A stretch of DNA of 64,000 bases, taken from the NCBI GenBank assembly GCA_018806915.1, contig JAGKQI010000084.1, positions 1 through 64,000 of the forward strand. Reading direction: 5' to 3'. This document shows positions 47,789 through 58,010 of this stretch, one piece after another. The translations under genes were made by a program, and so were the position numbers. Source of the stretch: Phytophthora colocasiae (Eukaryota; Oomycota; Peronosporomycetes; Peronosporales; Peronosporaceae). The notes beneath the pieces are model-generated. The model worked only from the letters and a program-made list of their open reading frames with translations. It did not search any database and was not told the DNA's origin. Each line of letters opens with the position of its first letter. Position 1 is the first letter of the stretch.

Positions 47789-50700
47789 TTTTCCAACAGT
47801 ATTGTGTGGACCAGAGAGCCAAATGCGAGCAAGAAGAACTTCGTTGGATAGCAACTCACCAAAAGGAGATCCGTGCTTACCAGTACAATGGACTGCGAGA
47901 TGCGTACCTGAGCGAAGCTATGGAAGAGGCTAGGACTATCCTGGGCGATGGCGAAGGACTCCTGGCGGAATATGATCGTGACACTGGAGCGCTGGCTCAC
48001 CCCGACCGAGCCCGAAACAGGCACTTCCTCAATCAGGTTGGGAAGAAGATCATCCTACCGTCTTCTCACTCAGGGAGCCCGCGTCAGATGTACCAATCGT
48101 ACCAAGACTCGATGGCAATCGTTAGGGAGTACGGCAAGCCAGATATCTTCGACACGATGACTTGCAATCCAAAGTGGGAAGAGATCCAAGAGCAGATTCG
48201 CGATCCTACCCAGAGCGCCCAAGACCGCCCAGACATCGTCGCGAGAGTATGGCAGCAAAAGCTGGCTGCTCATTTAAAAGACTTAGACGAGGGTGTGCTT
48301 GGGCGGGTTTCCGCTCGGATTTACGTGGTGGAGTTTCAAAAGCGTGGACTTCCTCATGCGCACATCATTGTCATCTTGGCGGACGAGGACAAGCCACGCA
48401 CGAGGCAGATTATTGACAAGATTGTGTCGGCGGAAGTACCGGATCCTGACACCAACCCCGGCCTTTATGAAACGGTCATGACGAATATGATGCACGGGCC
48501 CTGTGGCGCGGCGAATCCATCGTGTGTCTGTATGAAGGATGGCAAGTGTACAAAGGGCTACCCGAAACCGTTCGTGGAGACAACGCGGGTGAGCGAAGAC
48601 GGTTTCCAGCAGTACAGACGCCGCCGACGACCGGAAGGATGTTTTAAACATTCAATGGAAGACGGTACGACAATGCTACGCTGGATCAGTGGGTGGTGCC
48701 ATACAACCCATACTTTTCATACAAGTACAACTGCCACATCAACATTGAAATCTGCACAGCACTGTCAGTGGTGAAGTATCTCTACAAGTACGTGTACAAG
48801 GGATCCGACAGAGCTGTGATTACAGTGGAGACGGTGCAAGACGAAGGTAATATCGACAGACGGGAACCCAACGAGATCATCCGATACTTAAGCGCGAGGT
48901 ACATCTCTCCCATTGAGGCGTGTATGCGTCTCCTCGGGCACGTAGTGCAAGGGAAGTCCCATGCGGTTTTCCAGCTCACGGTCCACCTCGAAGGTGAGCA
49001 GATGGTGGTATTCCGCGAGACCGAAGATCCGGAACGCGTCATGGATCGTAGTGAGCGCACGAAGCTTACTGCCTTCTTCGACATATGTGCGAGTAGAGCG
49101 CCCGAAGACCAGGTAGCCAAGACAATTGTGTATCAGGATGTGCCGAAGTACTTTAGATGGGACAAACACAAGATATGGGTCCGCCGCAAAAAGTATCAAG
49201 CTGCACTAGGACGAATGATTCACGTGTCTCCGCGAGATGAGGAGAGGTTCTACTTACGCGTCTTGCTATGCCATCGCAAAGGACCTACTTCTTTCCAGGA
49301 TATCCGGACTGTGGATAACGTCGTATGTGGATCGTATAAGGATGCCGCGTTACGTCTAGGATATCTCGAGAATGATGAGGAGTGGGCAGCCTGTATGGAG
49401 GAAGCCGCGACGTTCCAGATGGCGTATCAACTTCGTCAGCTATTTGCTACGCTGTTAGTATACTCTCAGGTTGGGCAGGTGCGTCAGCTATGGGATAATT
49501 ACTACGGAGCATTGTCTGAGGATTTCCACCGTCGATTCCGCGCCATGGAAGGCCAGGCGAGGGACGACGTGGTGATGTTTAACACGTTCAAGAGTCTGAA
49601 CGAATTGCTTCAAGTGAGTGGGAAAGCGGTACATGAGTTTGACCTTCCACAACTTGCCGATTTCCCTGATCTGCTTCTTCGAGACACACTCCAGACCAAC
49701 AACAGTTTGATTGACCGCGAGACCATGGCGTATGACTATCACATGCTTCAAGAAATTGTGGAGCATGAGGATGGACTTAATGAAGGTCAACACGCTATCT
49801 ACGCGAAAGTCATGGCGGCTGTCGATGGATCTTCAGAAGGCACCAAGTTATTTTTTCTGGATGGACCTGGTGGTACTGGAAAATCAACCTTGCTCAAGCA
49901 CATCCTGGCAAAAGTTCGTTTGTCTGGGAAAATTGCCATTGCGGTAGCTTCGAGTGGAATTGCAGCACTTCTACTAATGGGTGGTCGCACTGCACATTCT
50001 ACCTTTCGAATCCCGCTAAAGCTGAATGCGGAGTCTACGTGTGCGATCAATAAGAACTCCGCCCTGAAGGAACTTATCAAGATGGCCAGTTTAATTATCT
50101 GGGACGAGGCTCCGATGGCCCATCGTCACGCTTTTGAGGCTGTGGACCGTTCGCTACGGGATATCTTTGGACCTCGATGAACCATTTGGCGGGAAAGTGG
50201 TCGTCCTTTCAGGAGATTTCAGACAAATTCTACCAGTGGTACTGCAGGGAACGCCTGCCGATACCATCGACGCGTGTCTAAAGTCTTCGGAGTTGTGGAG
50301 CAAATTCGAACAAGTTCATCTTACGGAGAACATGCGTGTGAGGTCGGCTGCCAATGAAACGACAGCGGAAGAACTGGCAGCATTCTCTGAGTTTCTCCTT
50401 CAAGTGGGCGAAGGAAGGCACCAACTTAATGCTGGACTTGGACCAGATTTCATCAAGATCCCGAACGACATGTTGATTGAGAGCGAACCGGAGGAGGAGC
50501 CGGAAGAAGAAGATGAAGAGGTTCGGCCTGGTACCACTCCCAGAGGCATGCGACGCATCATTGACGAGATGTATGCAGACATTAATAACCCTGAGATCGC
50601 CACGGATGAGTACTTTGCCAACCGAACGATATTGACGACTACGAACATGATCGTGCAGCGTATCAACGAAGCTGTTTCTCAGAAGCTGGAAGGTGACGCC

Positions 50701-51264
50701 CAGGAGTATTTGTCCAACGATTCAGTGGATAATGACGGTGACGCTGATTACTTTGAGCCTGAACTCCTGCATTCAGTGAATATGAACGGAATCCCGCCGC
50801 ACAAACTAACTCTGAAGAAGGGTGCGCCGATCATGATAATGCGCAACCTGAATCCCAATCTTGGACTGTGCAACGGAACGCGCCTCCGTGTTGTGGAGCT
50901 GAAACCTCACGTGATCCATGCGACCATCATGACAGGGGAACGCCACGGCCAGCATGTGTTCATTCCGCGGATTGTGTTCCTCAGTGACGGGGACACGCGT
51001 GAGTTCCCCTTCCGTCTACGTCGTAAGCAGTTCCCAGTGCAACCAGCGTTTGCGATGACAATCAACAAGGCCCAAGGACAAACGGTACAAAATCTCGGAC
51101 TATACTTGTCGACTCCTTGCTTCTCACACGGACAGCTGTACGTGGCGTTATCGAGAGTGACAGCGCGGTCGAGACTCAAGGTGATGATCGAGTATCCTGA
51201 CCAGGTGGACGCCGATGGAGTGTACACACAGAATATTGTTTACCGACAGATATTCGAGATGTAA
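47782..51264 (+). pseudogene. Helitron Rep-PIF1 helicase, two frameshifts
   Basis: Rolling-circle transposase of the RepHel type. It is visible in order: GRLFQQYCVDQ; Helitron N-like domain (IILPSSHSGSPRQMYQSYQD, TCNPKWEEI); HUH motif in KRGLPHAHIIVIL (about 48335-48375); a Cys-rich stretch (CGAANPSCVCMKDGKC); the Tyr region KYLYKYVYKG (48774-48803); then the PIF1 helicase with Walker A GPGGTGKST (49864-49890), Walker B IIWDEAP, VLSGDFRQILPV, NMRV, INKAQGQTVQ and YVALSRV. The stop is at 51262-51264. Frameshifts lie near 48670-48690 and 50168-50180, each explicable by one base. All core motifs remain, so decay is recent or the shifts are sequence errors. Confidence 0.93.
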
Positions 51265-51439
51265 GCAAGAGGAAGAAGGAGATCACTGCATTTTTCATAA
51301 CAACAAATACATGTTTACTGTGCATATAAAACACAGTGTATGTTTTTGTCCCCTCCGAGCGAAGCGAAGGCAGGGGCTACAGAGTAGTAGGGCGAGCTGG
51401 AACAGCGAGCACTACGGGTTGGGACCTAACACATACACA
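51265..51439. other. Helitron 3' untranslated region
   Basis: No gene. It contains CCGAGCGAAGCGAAGGCAGG followed by GGCTAC, a G/C-rich motif that recurs in related form near both ends of the small Helitron-like element downstream (51576-51598 and 52267-52285). Confidence 0.5.
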
Positions 51440-51470
51440 CCGCCCACAAAAGCGGGCGGCACTCGGCTAG
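51440..51470 (+). repeat. Helitron 3' terminal hairpin and CTAG end
   Basis: CCGCCC (51440-51445) pairs with GGGCGG (51454-51459) around an 8-nt loop. CTAG (51467-51470) follows 7 bases later and is followed by T. This is the canonical Helitron terminator and CTRR terminus. Confidence 0.92.
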
Positions 51471-51732
51471 TCTTTAAAAATGAAGAGAGCATGGTGTCAG
51501 TCTGTCCGTCCACGGATCACCATATCGATTTTAGCCAATTATATGTTTTAAATATTTCTAACCAATTAGTTGCTGCCGAGCGCAGCGAAGGCGGCTACAA
51601 AGCACTTTTCAGCTCATTTTGCTTTTTATTTTAATATTTACTTTTACAGTAGTATTTCAATTTTTACTTTTTACTTTCATATTTTTATTTACTTTTTGTT
51701 ATAACCGAATTATTTTGCTTTAACGTTCTTAT

Positions 51733-51951
51733 TTGTTTGTTTTACTCTCTTCTTGCCGTTTTACTTTCCCCCACTGCTACTGTTGTGTCACGCGTCAATG
51801 GCCCCTGCTCCGAGAGCAGAGCGACGTCATTGACGCGTTCTTCGCCGCGAAGGTGAAAGCGAGAATGGTGCAGGAATCGAATCGGGTGAATGATTTTAAT
51901 GTGCATGCAAGACAGGAAGTCAAAAAGATGTATAGGGAAGCAGGTGTCTAA
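51733..51951 (+). CDS. 72-codon ORF, unknown function
   Basis: Small ORF inside the Helitron-like element. The second half (from about residue 26) is charged and helix-prone (REQSDVIDAFFAAKVKARMV, then QESNRVNDFNVHARQEVKKM) and looks like the end of a real protein. The N-terminal part is T/C-rich and may be untranslated or intronic. It may be an exon captured by the Helitron. No family recognised. Confidence 0.35.
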   Translation: MFVLLSSCRFTFPHCYCCVTRQWPLLREQSDVIDAFFAAKVKARMVQESNRVNDFNVHARQEVKKMYREAGV

Positions 51952-52080
51952 AAAGTTATGTGTAAAGCTAACCTGAAAACTACCCTTTATTGTGTGATAC
52001 AAAATAACTGTTACGCTGTTAAAATAATTTGCCGTAAACATTCTTTTAAATAACATATGCATATATTTCAAAACGAACTG

Positions 52081-52155
52081 TAGCCTAGATGGCTGTGCAA
52101 TGTGTGTTTGAAATGTGGATTCCTGGTTCGAACCTCTTCGAGAATAATACTTTTT
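52081..52155 (+). promoter_or_regulatory. tRNA-like Pol III A and B boxes with T5 stop
   Basis: A box TAGCCTAGATGG (52081-52092), B box GGTTCGAACC (52125-52134) and TTTTT (52151-52155) in order and at tRNA-like spacing. AGCC/GGCT can form a D stem, but the T stem and acceptor do not pair properly, so this is not a tRNA gene. It resembles the head of a tRNA-derived SINE. Confidence 0.55.
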
Positions 52156-52325
52156 ACAAAAATAATTTCAAGTTTGACAAATATTAAACGTGAAAATTAA
52201 AACTAAAAATCTTTTTAAAACAATTGCTTTATAAATCAAAAAATAAATTTTACTGACCAATAAACCCGAGCAAAGCGGAGCCCTACAACCCAACACACCG
52301 CCGCGTAGCGGCAGCGCCCGGCTAG

Positions 52326-52770
52326 TCTTCATGTGCAACTTCACGTGCCTCAACACAGTCTTGTGGTCGAGCCACTTGGTGTGATGTGGCACGCGAAGTG
52401 CCAGCTCGTCGTGGCCGTCGCGGTCAGCTTGCACTGTCAGGTCGAGGTGGTGGAGGCAGAGCGTGCGCTGCACGTCCGTCCACAACGACCCGATGTCGCC
52501 GTTGCGGCGCAGCTTCTCCGCGTGGTGCGAGGCAGCGAGCTCGGAGTTGAGAAAAAGTCGCACGAGCTTGTCATCACGCCCGCGTCAGTGCTCTTCCTGC
52601 AGGCGGAAGCGCTTGCGTGCCACCTGGCACACCTGAGTCTTGGCCACGGCAACGACTGCTGTGTCCTTCGAGTGCAGCATCTGCCAGCCATGCGCCACCT
52701 GCAACGCCAGGTGCATCCACAAGAGGCTGCAGACCCAGACGTAGACATGTAGAAGAACTTGGTGGTGGCG
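52326..52770 (-). pseudogene. Retroelement-like coding remnant, unit R1
   Basis: A long minus-strand frame, broken by TGA at 52585-52587, reads leftward to the Helitron-like element at 52325. Recognisable stretches include VAKTQVCQVARKRFRLQEEH upstream and EKLRRNGDIGSLWTDVQRTL downstream of the stop. I do not recognise the family. Its position beside RNase H debris suggests a retroelement or a captured host gene. Confidence 0.5.
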
Positions 52771-52889
52771 GACTGGGGGAGATGCATCAGGTGGCGAGTC
52801 CTCGGACTACAGCGGTCTCGCGCCCTCAAGGGCGGCGCCTGCCCGGGCCGGGGCGGCGGCTTCGGAGTCCATACGGCAGAGTCGGGCTT

Positions 52890-53160
52890 CGACGCTTGAG
52901 GCGTCTAGGCGCGTCACGGCTGAGGGGGGGGGGGCAGACGGGCCAGACGGCGGTGGACTTGAGGCTGCCGAAGCGGCGCCGGTGCCGAGCAGTGGCACTG
53001 TGCGTGAAGGCTCCGTCGGGCCGGTTTCGCCGGTCAGCGGGCCCAACACGGGGGCAAGGTCTCGTACAGCCTCGCCAGACGACGCGCTATAAAAGACGCG
53101 TCGCTAGCGAAGCTGGAGTGGCTGGCCGTGGAGCTGTCTCTTCGTCGGGAGTTGGCGTAA
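52890..53160. repeat. GC-rich subrepeat, copy 1
   Basis: One of eight copies of a ~276-bp block containing a run of ten or more G. On the minus strand it encodes a 92-residue Ser/Ala/Pro-rich repeat. This copy lies downstream (in minus direction) of the RNase H pseudogene. Confidence 0.8.
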
Positions 53161-53360
53161 GCGGAGGCGAGGTCTGCGCTGCGGGACTGCGTCCGGTCCG
53201 ACTCGCATCGCTGCGTACACCTCACCGTCGTCGATGCCAGCGAGATCATCGTCTTGGTCGTCCGGATCAGTCGGTGCCCGGGGTGGAGGTTGAACGACAG
53301 GTGTAGCAGGTGGTGCCGGTGCCGGTGCGTCCATGGTGGTGCGGGTGCAGGTGCAGCCGG

Positions 53361-54090
53361 TGCCGTCGACGTGGATGCCACACTCCAACGGAGCGACGGC
53401 GGTCGAGGGCGGCGTTGGCGAGGCGGTCAGCGTGGGCGTTCGCCTGGCGGTCGATGTGGTGGAGCTAGAAGCTCCTCACACGCGCGAGTTCCGCCTTGAC
53501 GAGCCGGCGTAGCCCCTGAGCCAGGTGCTTCTCGTAGCGAAGATGCCCCGAATCTGCTGGATGATGAGGGTGCTATCGCCTTCCACGCGTAGGCATTCCA
53601 CTCCATGATCGGCGGCGGCCCGGACGCCGAGCAGCAGCGCGGTGTACTCTGTAGTGTTGTTGGTTTCGCTGCTGCTCGGCATGTAGTGGAGGCAGTCCAC
53701 ACCACAGGACCGCTGGGTTTGAACAGGGCTGCGCCAGCACTACCAGGAGCCTGGGTTGGCGCGACAGGCGCCGTCGAAGCGCAAAAGCCACTTGCCATCC
53801 TAGCCGCCGTCTCCATGTTCAGGTCCTCTGTCGTCCTAGGTCTCCTCTTCGTCCGTGGTCTCCTCGTCCTCCTAGGTCTCGTCAACGCGTGCTCCGCGCA
53901 CGCGATAGGCGAGTTCCTTGGTCTTGGGGCAGCTCAGCGCGCGCGTGGTGCTCCACGGCGTCGCGACCAACAGTAGGCGGTGCTTGGGTAGCTGCGACTG
54001 CTGCGACTCGATGAGCAGCAGCAGCCGCAACTGCGTCGGCGAGCATGCCACCCGCCCTTGGTTAAATCCGACCACCGGACTGGGGCCGTA
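53361..54090 (-). pseudogene. RNase H-like pseudogene, unit R1
   Basis: Reads leftward: a basic leader (QLRLLLLIESQQ, ATPWSTTRALSCPKTKELAY), an acidic KEDEETK tract, an in-frame TAG (53800-53802), then the RNase H fold. Two single-base differences from R2 and R3 (GGAGCCTGG for GGGCCTGG near 53750, and AGTGGAGG for AGTGGGAGG near 53690) shift the frame. A second TAG is at 53465-53467. A DDGEVYAAMRVGPD tail follows. It is the most damaged of the three copies. Confidence 0.82.
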
Positions 54091-54106
54091 CGGCAGAGTC
54101 GGGCTT

Positions 54107-54630
54107 CGACGCTTGAGGCGTCTAGGCGCGTCACGGCTGAGGGGGGGGGGGGCAGACAGGCCAGACGGCGGTGGACTTGAGGCTGCCGAAGCGGCGCCGG
54201 TGCCGAGCAGTGGCACTGTGCGTGAAGGCTCCGTCGGGCCGGTTTCGCCGGTCAGCGGGCCCAACACGGGGGCAAGGTCTCGTACAGCCTCGCCAGACGA
54301 CGCGCTATAAAAAGACGCGTCGCTAGCGAAGCTGGAGTGGCTCGCCGTGGAGCTGTCTCTTCGTCGGGGAGTTGGCGTAAGCGCGACGCTTGAGGCGTCT
54401 AGGCGCGTCACGGCTGAGGGGGGGGGGCAGACGGGCCAGACGGCGGTGGACTTGAGGCTGCCGAAGCGGCGCCGGTGCCGAGCAGTGGCACTGTGCGTGA
54501 AGGCTCCGTCGGGCCGGTTTCGCCGGTCAGCGGGCCCAAAACGGGGGCAAGGTCTCGCACAGCCTCGCCAGACGACGCGCTATAAAAAGACGCGTCGCTA
54601 GCGAAGCTGGAGTGGCTCGCCGTGGAGCAC
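54107..54630. repeat. GC-rich subrepeats, copies 2 and 3
   Basis: Two tandem copies 277 bp apart. On the minus strand each starts with a duplicate of the RRRDSSTASHSSF segment, which in another frame is the RQLPDEE tail of the RNase H protein. The repeat probably arose by duplication of that tail. Confidence 0.8.
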
Positions 54631-55080
54631 TCACTGTCGGTGGACGGCGAGCGCTCCCGGGGCTCCCAGTCCGGCTACCAGAAGCGCATGCGTCGATGTG
54701 TTGGTGAAGGGCCGTAAAAGATAAGAGAGATAGAAAGGTGAAATGCAGTTGGCCTCACGAAGTAGACGGTGAAAGACCTCGGAGACCGTCCCCTAAACGC
54801 CCAGCAAGCTGGCCGGCACGGTATCTTTAAAAATGAAGAGAGCATGGTGTCCGTCTGTCCGTCCACGGATCACCATATCGATTTTAGCCAATTATATGTT
54901 TTAAATATTTCTAACCAATTCTGCCGAGCGCAGCGAAGGCGGCTACAAAGCACTTTTCAGCTCATTTTGCTTTTTATTTTAATATTTACTTTTACAGTAG
55001 TATTTCAATTTTTACTTTTTACTTTCATATTTTTATTTACTTTTTGTTATAACCGAATTATTTTGCTTTAACGTTCTTAT

Positions 55081-55299
55081 TTGTTTGTTTTACTCTCTTC
55101 TTGCCGTTTTACTTTCCCCCACTGCTACTGTTGTGTCACGCGTCAATGGCCCCTGCTCCGAGAGCAGAGCGACGTCATTGACGCGTTCTTCGCCGCGAAG
55201 GTGAAAGCGAGAATGGTGCAGGAATCGAATCGGGTGAATGATTTTAATGTGCATGCAAGACAGGAAGTCAAAAAGATGTATAGGGAAGCAGGTGTCTAA
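55081..55299 (+). CDS. 72-codon ORF, copy 2
   Basis: Identical at protein level to the R1 copy at 51733-51951. Confidence 0.35.
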   Translation: MFVLLSSCRFTFPHCYCCVTRQWPLLREQSDVIDAFFAAKVKARMVQESNRVNDFNVHARQEVKKMYREAGV

Positions 55300-55428
55300 A
55301 AAGTTATGTGTAAAGCTAACCTGAAAACTACCCTTTATTGTGTGATACAAAATAACTGTTACGCTGTTAAAATAATTTGCCGTAAACATTCTTTTAAATA
55401 ACATATGCATATATTTCAAAACGAACTG

Positions 55429-55503
55429 TAGCCTAGATGGCTGTGCAATGTGTGTTTGAAATGTGGATTCCTGGTTCGAACCTCTTCGAGAATAATACTT
55501 TTT
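55429..55503 (+). promoter_or_regulatory. tRNA-like Pol III A and B boxes, copy 2
   Basis: A box 55429-55440, B box 55473-55482, TTTTT 55499-55503. Unchanged from copy 1. Confidence 0.55.
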
Positions 55504-55673
55504 ACAAAAATAATTTCAAGTTTGACAAATATTAAACGTGAAAATTAAAACTAAAAATCTTTTTAAAACAATTGCTTTATAAATCAAAAAATAAATTTTA
55601 CTGACCAATAAACCCGAGCAAAGCGGAGCCCTACAACCCAACACACCGCCGCGTAGCGGCAGCGCCCGGCTAG

Positions 55674-56118
55674 TCTTCATGTGCAACTTCACGTGCCTCA
55701 ACACAGTCTTGTGGTCGAGCCACTTGGTGTGATGTGGCACGCGAAGTGCCAGCTCGTCGTGGCCGTCGCGGTCAGCTTGCACTGTCAGGTCGAGGTGGTG
55801 GAGGCAGAGCGTGCGCTGCACGTCCGTCCACAACGACCCGATGTCGCCGTTGCGGCGCAGCTTCTCCGCGTGGTGCGAGGCAGCGAGCTCGGAGTTGAGA
55901 AAAAGTCGCACGAGCTTGTCATCACGCCCGCGTCAGTGCTCTTCCTGCAGGCGGAAGCGCTTGCGTGCCACCTGGCACACCTGAGTCTTGGCCACGGCAA
56001 CGACTGCTGTGTCCTTCGAGTGCAGCATCTGCCAGCCATGCGCCACCTGCAACGCCAGGTGCATCCACAAGAGGCTGCAGACCCAGACGTAGACATGTAG
56101 AAGAACTTGGTGGTGGCG
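55674..56118 (-). pseudogene. Retroelement-like coding remnant, unit R2
   Basis: Same as the R1 remnant at 52326-52770, with the same in-frame TGA, so the stop predates the unit duplication. Confidence 0.5.
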
Positions 56119-56238
56119 GACTGGGGGAGATGCATCAGGTGGCGAGTCCTCGGACTACAGCGGTCTCGCGCCCTCAAGGGCGGCGCCTGCCCGGAGCCGG
56201 GGCGGCGGCTTCGGAGTCCATACGGCAGAGTCGGGCTT

Positions 56239-56511
56239 CGACGCTTGAGGCGTCTAGGCGCGTCACGGCTGAGGGGGGGGGGGCAGACGGGCCAGACGGC
56301 GGTGGACTTGAGGCTGCCGAAGCGGCGCCGGTGCCGAGCAGTGGCACTGTGCGTGAAGGCTCCGTCGGGCCGGTTTCGCCGGTCAGCGGGCCCAACACCG
56401 GGGCAAAGTATCGTACAGCCTCGCCAGACGACGCGCTATAAAAAGACGCGTCGCTAGCGAAGCTGGAGTGGCTGGCCGTGGAGCTGTCTCTTCGTCGGGG
56501 AGTTGGCGTAA
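56239..56511. repeat. GC-rich subrepeat, copy 4
   Basis: R2 counterpart of copy 1. AACACCGGGGCAAAGTATCG replaces the usual AACACGGGGGCAAGGTCTCG. Confidence 0.8.
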
Positions 56512-56754
56512 GCGGAGGCGAGGTCTGCGCTGCGGGACTGCGTCCGGTCCGACTCGCATCGCTGCGTACACCTCACCGTCGTCGATGCCAGCGAGATCAT
56601 CGTCTTGGTCGTCCGGATCAGTCGGTGTCCGGGGTGGAGGTTGAACGACAGGTGTAGCAGGTGGTGCCGGTGCCGGTGCGTCCATGGTGGTGCGGGTGCA
56701 GCCGGTGCCGGTGCGTCCATGGTGGTGCGGGTGCAGCCGGTGCCGTCGACGTGG

Positions 56755-57475
56755 ATGCCACACTCCAACTTGGAGCGACGGCGGTCGAGGGCGGCGTTGG
56801 CGAGGCGGTCAGCGTGGGCGTTCGCCTGGCGGTCGATGTGGTGGAGCTAGAAGCTCCTCACACGCGCGAGTTCCGCCTTGACGAGCCGGCGTAGCCCCCT
56901 GAGCCGGGTGCTTCTCGTAGCGAAGATGCCCCGAATCTGCTGGATGATGAGGGTGCTATCGCCTTCCACGCGTAGGCATTCCACTCCATGATCGGCGGCG
57001 GCCCGGACGCCGAGCAGCAGCGCGGTGTACTCTGTCGTGTTGTTGGTTTCGCTGCTGCTCGGCATGTAGTGGGAGGCAGTCCACACCACAGGACCGCTGG
57101 GTTTGAACAGGGCTGCGCCAGCACTACCAGGGCCTGGGTTGGCGCGACAGGCGCCGTCGAAGCGCAAAAGCCACTTGCCATCCTAGCCGCCGTCTCCATG
57201 TTCAGGTCCTCTGTCGTCCTTGGTCTCCTCTTCGTCCTTGGTCTCCTCGTCCTCCTTGGTCTCGTCAACGCGTGCTCCGCGCACGCGATAGGCGAGTTCC
57301 TTGGTCTTGGGGCAGCTCAGCGCGCGCGTGGTGCTCCACGGCGTCGCGACCAACAGTAGGCGGTGCTTGGGTAGCTGCGACTGCTGCGACTCGATGAGCA
57401 GCAGCAGCCGCAACTGCGTCGGCGAGCATGCCACCCGCCCTTGGTTAAATCCGACCACCGGACTGGGGCCGTACG
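56755..57475 (-). pseudogene. RNase H-like pseudogene, unit R2
   Basis: Best preserved copy. After an in-frame TAG (57183-57185) the frame shows the RNase HI core: FDGACRANPGPGSAGA (first Asp), TNNTTEYTALLLGV-type segment with Glu, LRVEGDSTLIIQQI (second Asp), LRRLVKAELARVRSF, a second TAG (56847-56849), then HHIDRQANAHADRLANAALD with the last Asp. All four metal-binding residues are present. The C-terminal tail runs on as a PDDQDDDLAGIDDGEVYAAM segment. The two stops make a single product impossible without readthrough. Confidence 0.87.
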
Positions 57476-57489
57476 GCAGAGTCGGGCTT

Positions 57490-58010
57490 CGACGCTTGAG
57501 GCGTCTAGGCGCGTCACGGCTGAGGGGGGGGGGGCAGACAGGCCAGACGGCGGTGGACTTGAGGCTGCCGAAGCGGCGCCGGTGCCGAGCAGTGGCACTG
57601 TGCGTGAAGGCTCCGTCGGGCCGGTTTCGCCGGTCAGCGGGCCCAACACGGGGCAAGGTCTCGTACAGCCTCGCCAGACGACGCGCTATAAAAAGACGCG
57701 TCGCTAGCGAAGCTGGAGTGGCTGGCCGTGGAGCTGTCTCTTCGTCGGGGAGTTGGCGTAAGCGCGACGCTTGAGGCGTCTAGGCGCGTCACGGCTGAGG
57801 GGGGGGGGGCAGACGGGCCAGACGGCGGTGGACTTGAGGCTGCCGAAGCGGCGCCGGTGCCGAGCAGTGGCACTGTGCGTGAAGGCTCCGTGGGGCCGGT
57901 TTCGCCGGTCAGCGGGCCCAAAACGAGGGCAAGGTCTCGCACAGCCTCGCCAGACGACGCGCTATAAAGACGCGTCGCTAGCGAAGCTGGAGTGGCTCGC
58001 CGTGGAGCAC
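57490..58010. repeat. GC-rich subrepeats, copies 5 and 6
   Basis: Tandem pair 275 bp apart, R2 counterpart of copies 2 and 3. Confidence 0.8.

Larger units (their letters stand above)
47504..51470 (+). mobile_element. Helitron, 5'-truncated and rearranged
   Basis: Contains the inverted N-terminal piece, the Rep-helicase pseudogene and a complete 3' terminus: hairpin at 51440-51459, then ACTCGG-type spacer, then CTAG at 51467-51470 before a T. The 5' TC terminus is absent, and the element abuts the tRNA array at 47503/47504. The right flank (TCTTTAAAAATG) is also found in three downstream repeats preceded by GGTA, so the insertion was between A and T, as established for Helitrons. Confidence 0.9.
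51471..52325 (+). mobile_element. Non-autonomous Helitron-like element, copy 1
   Basis: 855 bp. Starts TC and ends with a perfect 5-bp hairpin GCCGC-GTA-GCGGC (52300-52312), then 9 bases, then CTAG (52322-52325) before T. The 3' end resembles that of the autonomous element (ACACCGCC...CGGCTAG), suggesting mobilisation by that family. It interrupts a minus-strand coding frame that resumes at 52326. The AT-rich interior has a 72-codon ORF and Pol III boxes. The 5' boundary is inferred from the TC and the A/T flanks. Confidence 0.72.
51471..54823. repeat. Composite 3.3-kb repeat, unit R1
   Basis: Small Helitron-like element (51471-52325) plus GC-rich retroelement debris to 54823. Tandem with R2, R3 and the partial R4. 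R1 carries the autonomous Helitron at its left end, plus AGTTG in an AATTAGTTGCTG stretch that the other units lack. Confidence 0.88.
54824..55673 (+). mobile_element. Non-autonomous Helitron-like element, copy 2
   Basis: 850 bp between GGTA (left) and T (right). CTAG at 55670-55673. Apart from the missing AGTTG it is nearly identical to copy 1. Its left flank is the uninterrupted version of the site where the autonomous Helitron sits in R1. Confidence 0.72.

Noticed and set aside
47806..48774. Reading the Helitron ATG at 47815-region as a true gene start
   Set aside because: Family sequence (GRLFQQYCVD) continues upstream of it to the inversion joint, so the frame is a truncated interior, not a natural start.
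52075..52150. Functional tRNA gene in the small Helitron-like element
   Set aside because: A and B boxes are present, but the T stem and acceptor stem do not pair and no anticodon arm can be placed.
53086..53096. TATA box (TATAAAAG) in each GC-rich subrepeat
   Set aside because: It is the antisense of a conserved coding stretch (SDASFYSA), repeated because the subrepeat is repeated. No gene starts downstream on that strand.
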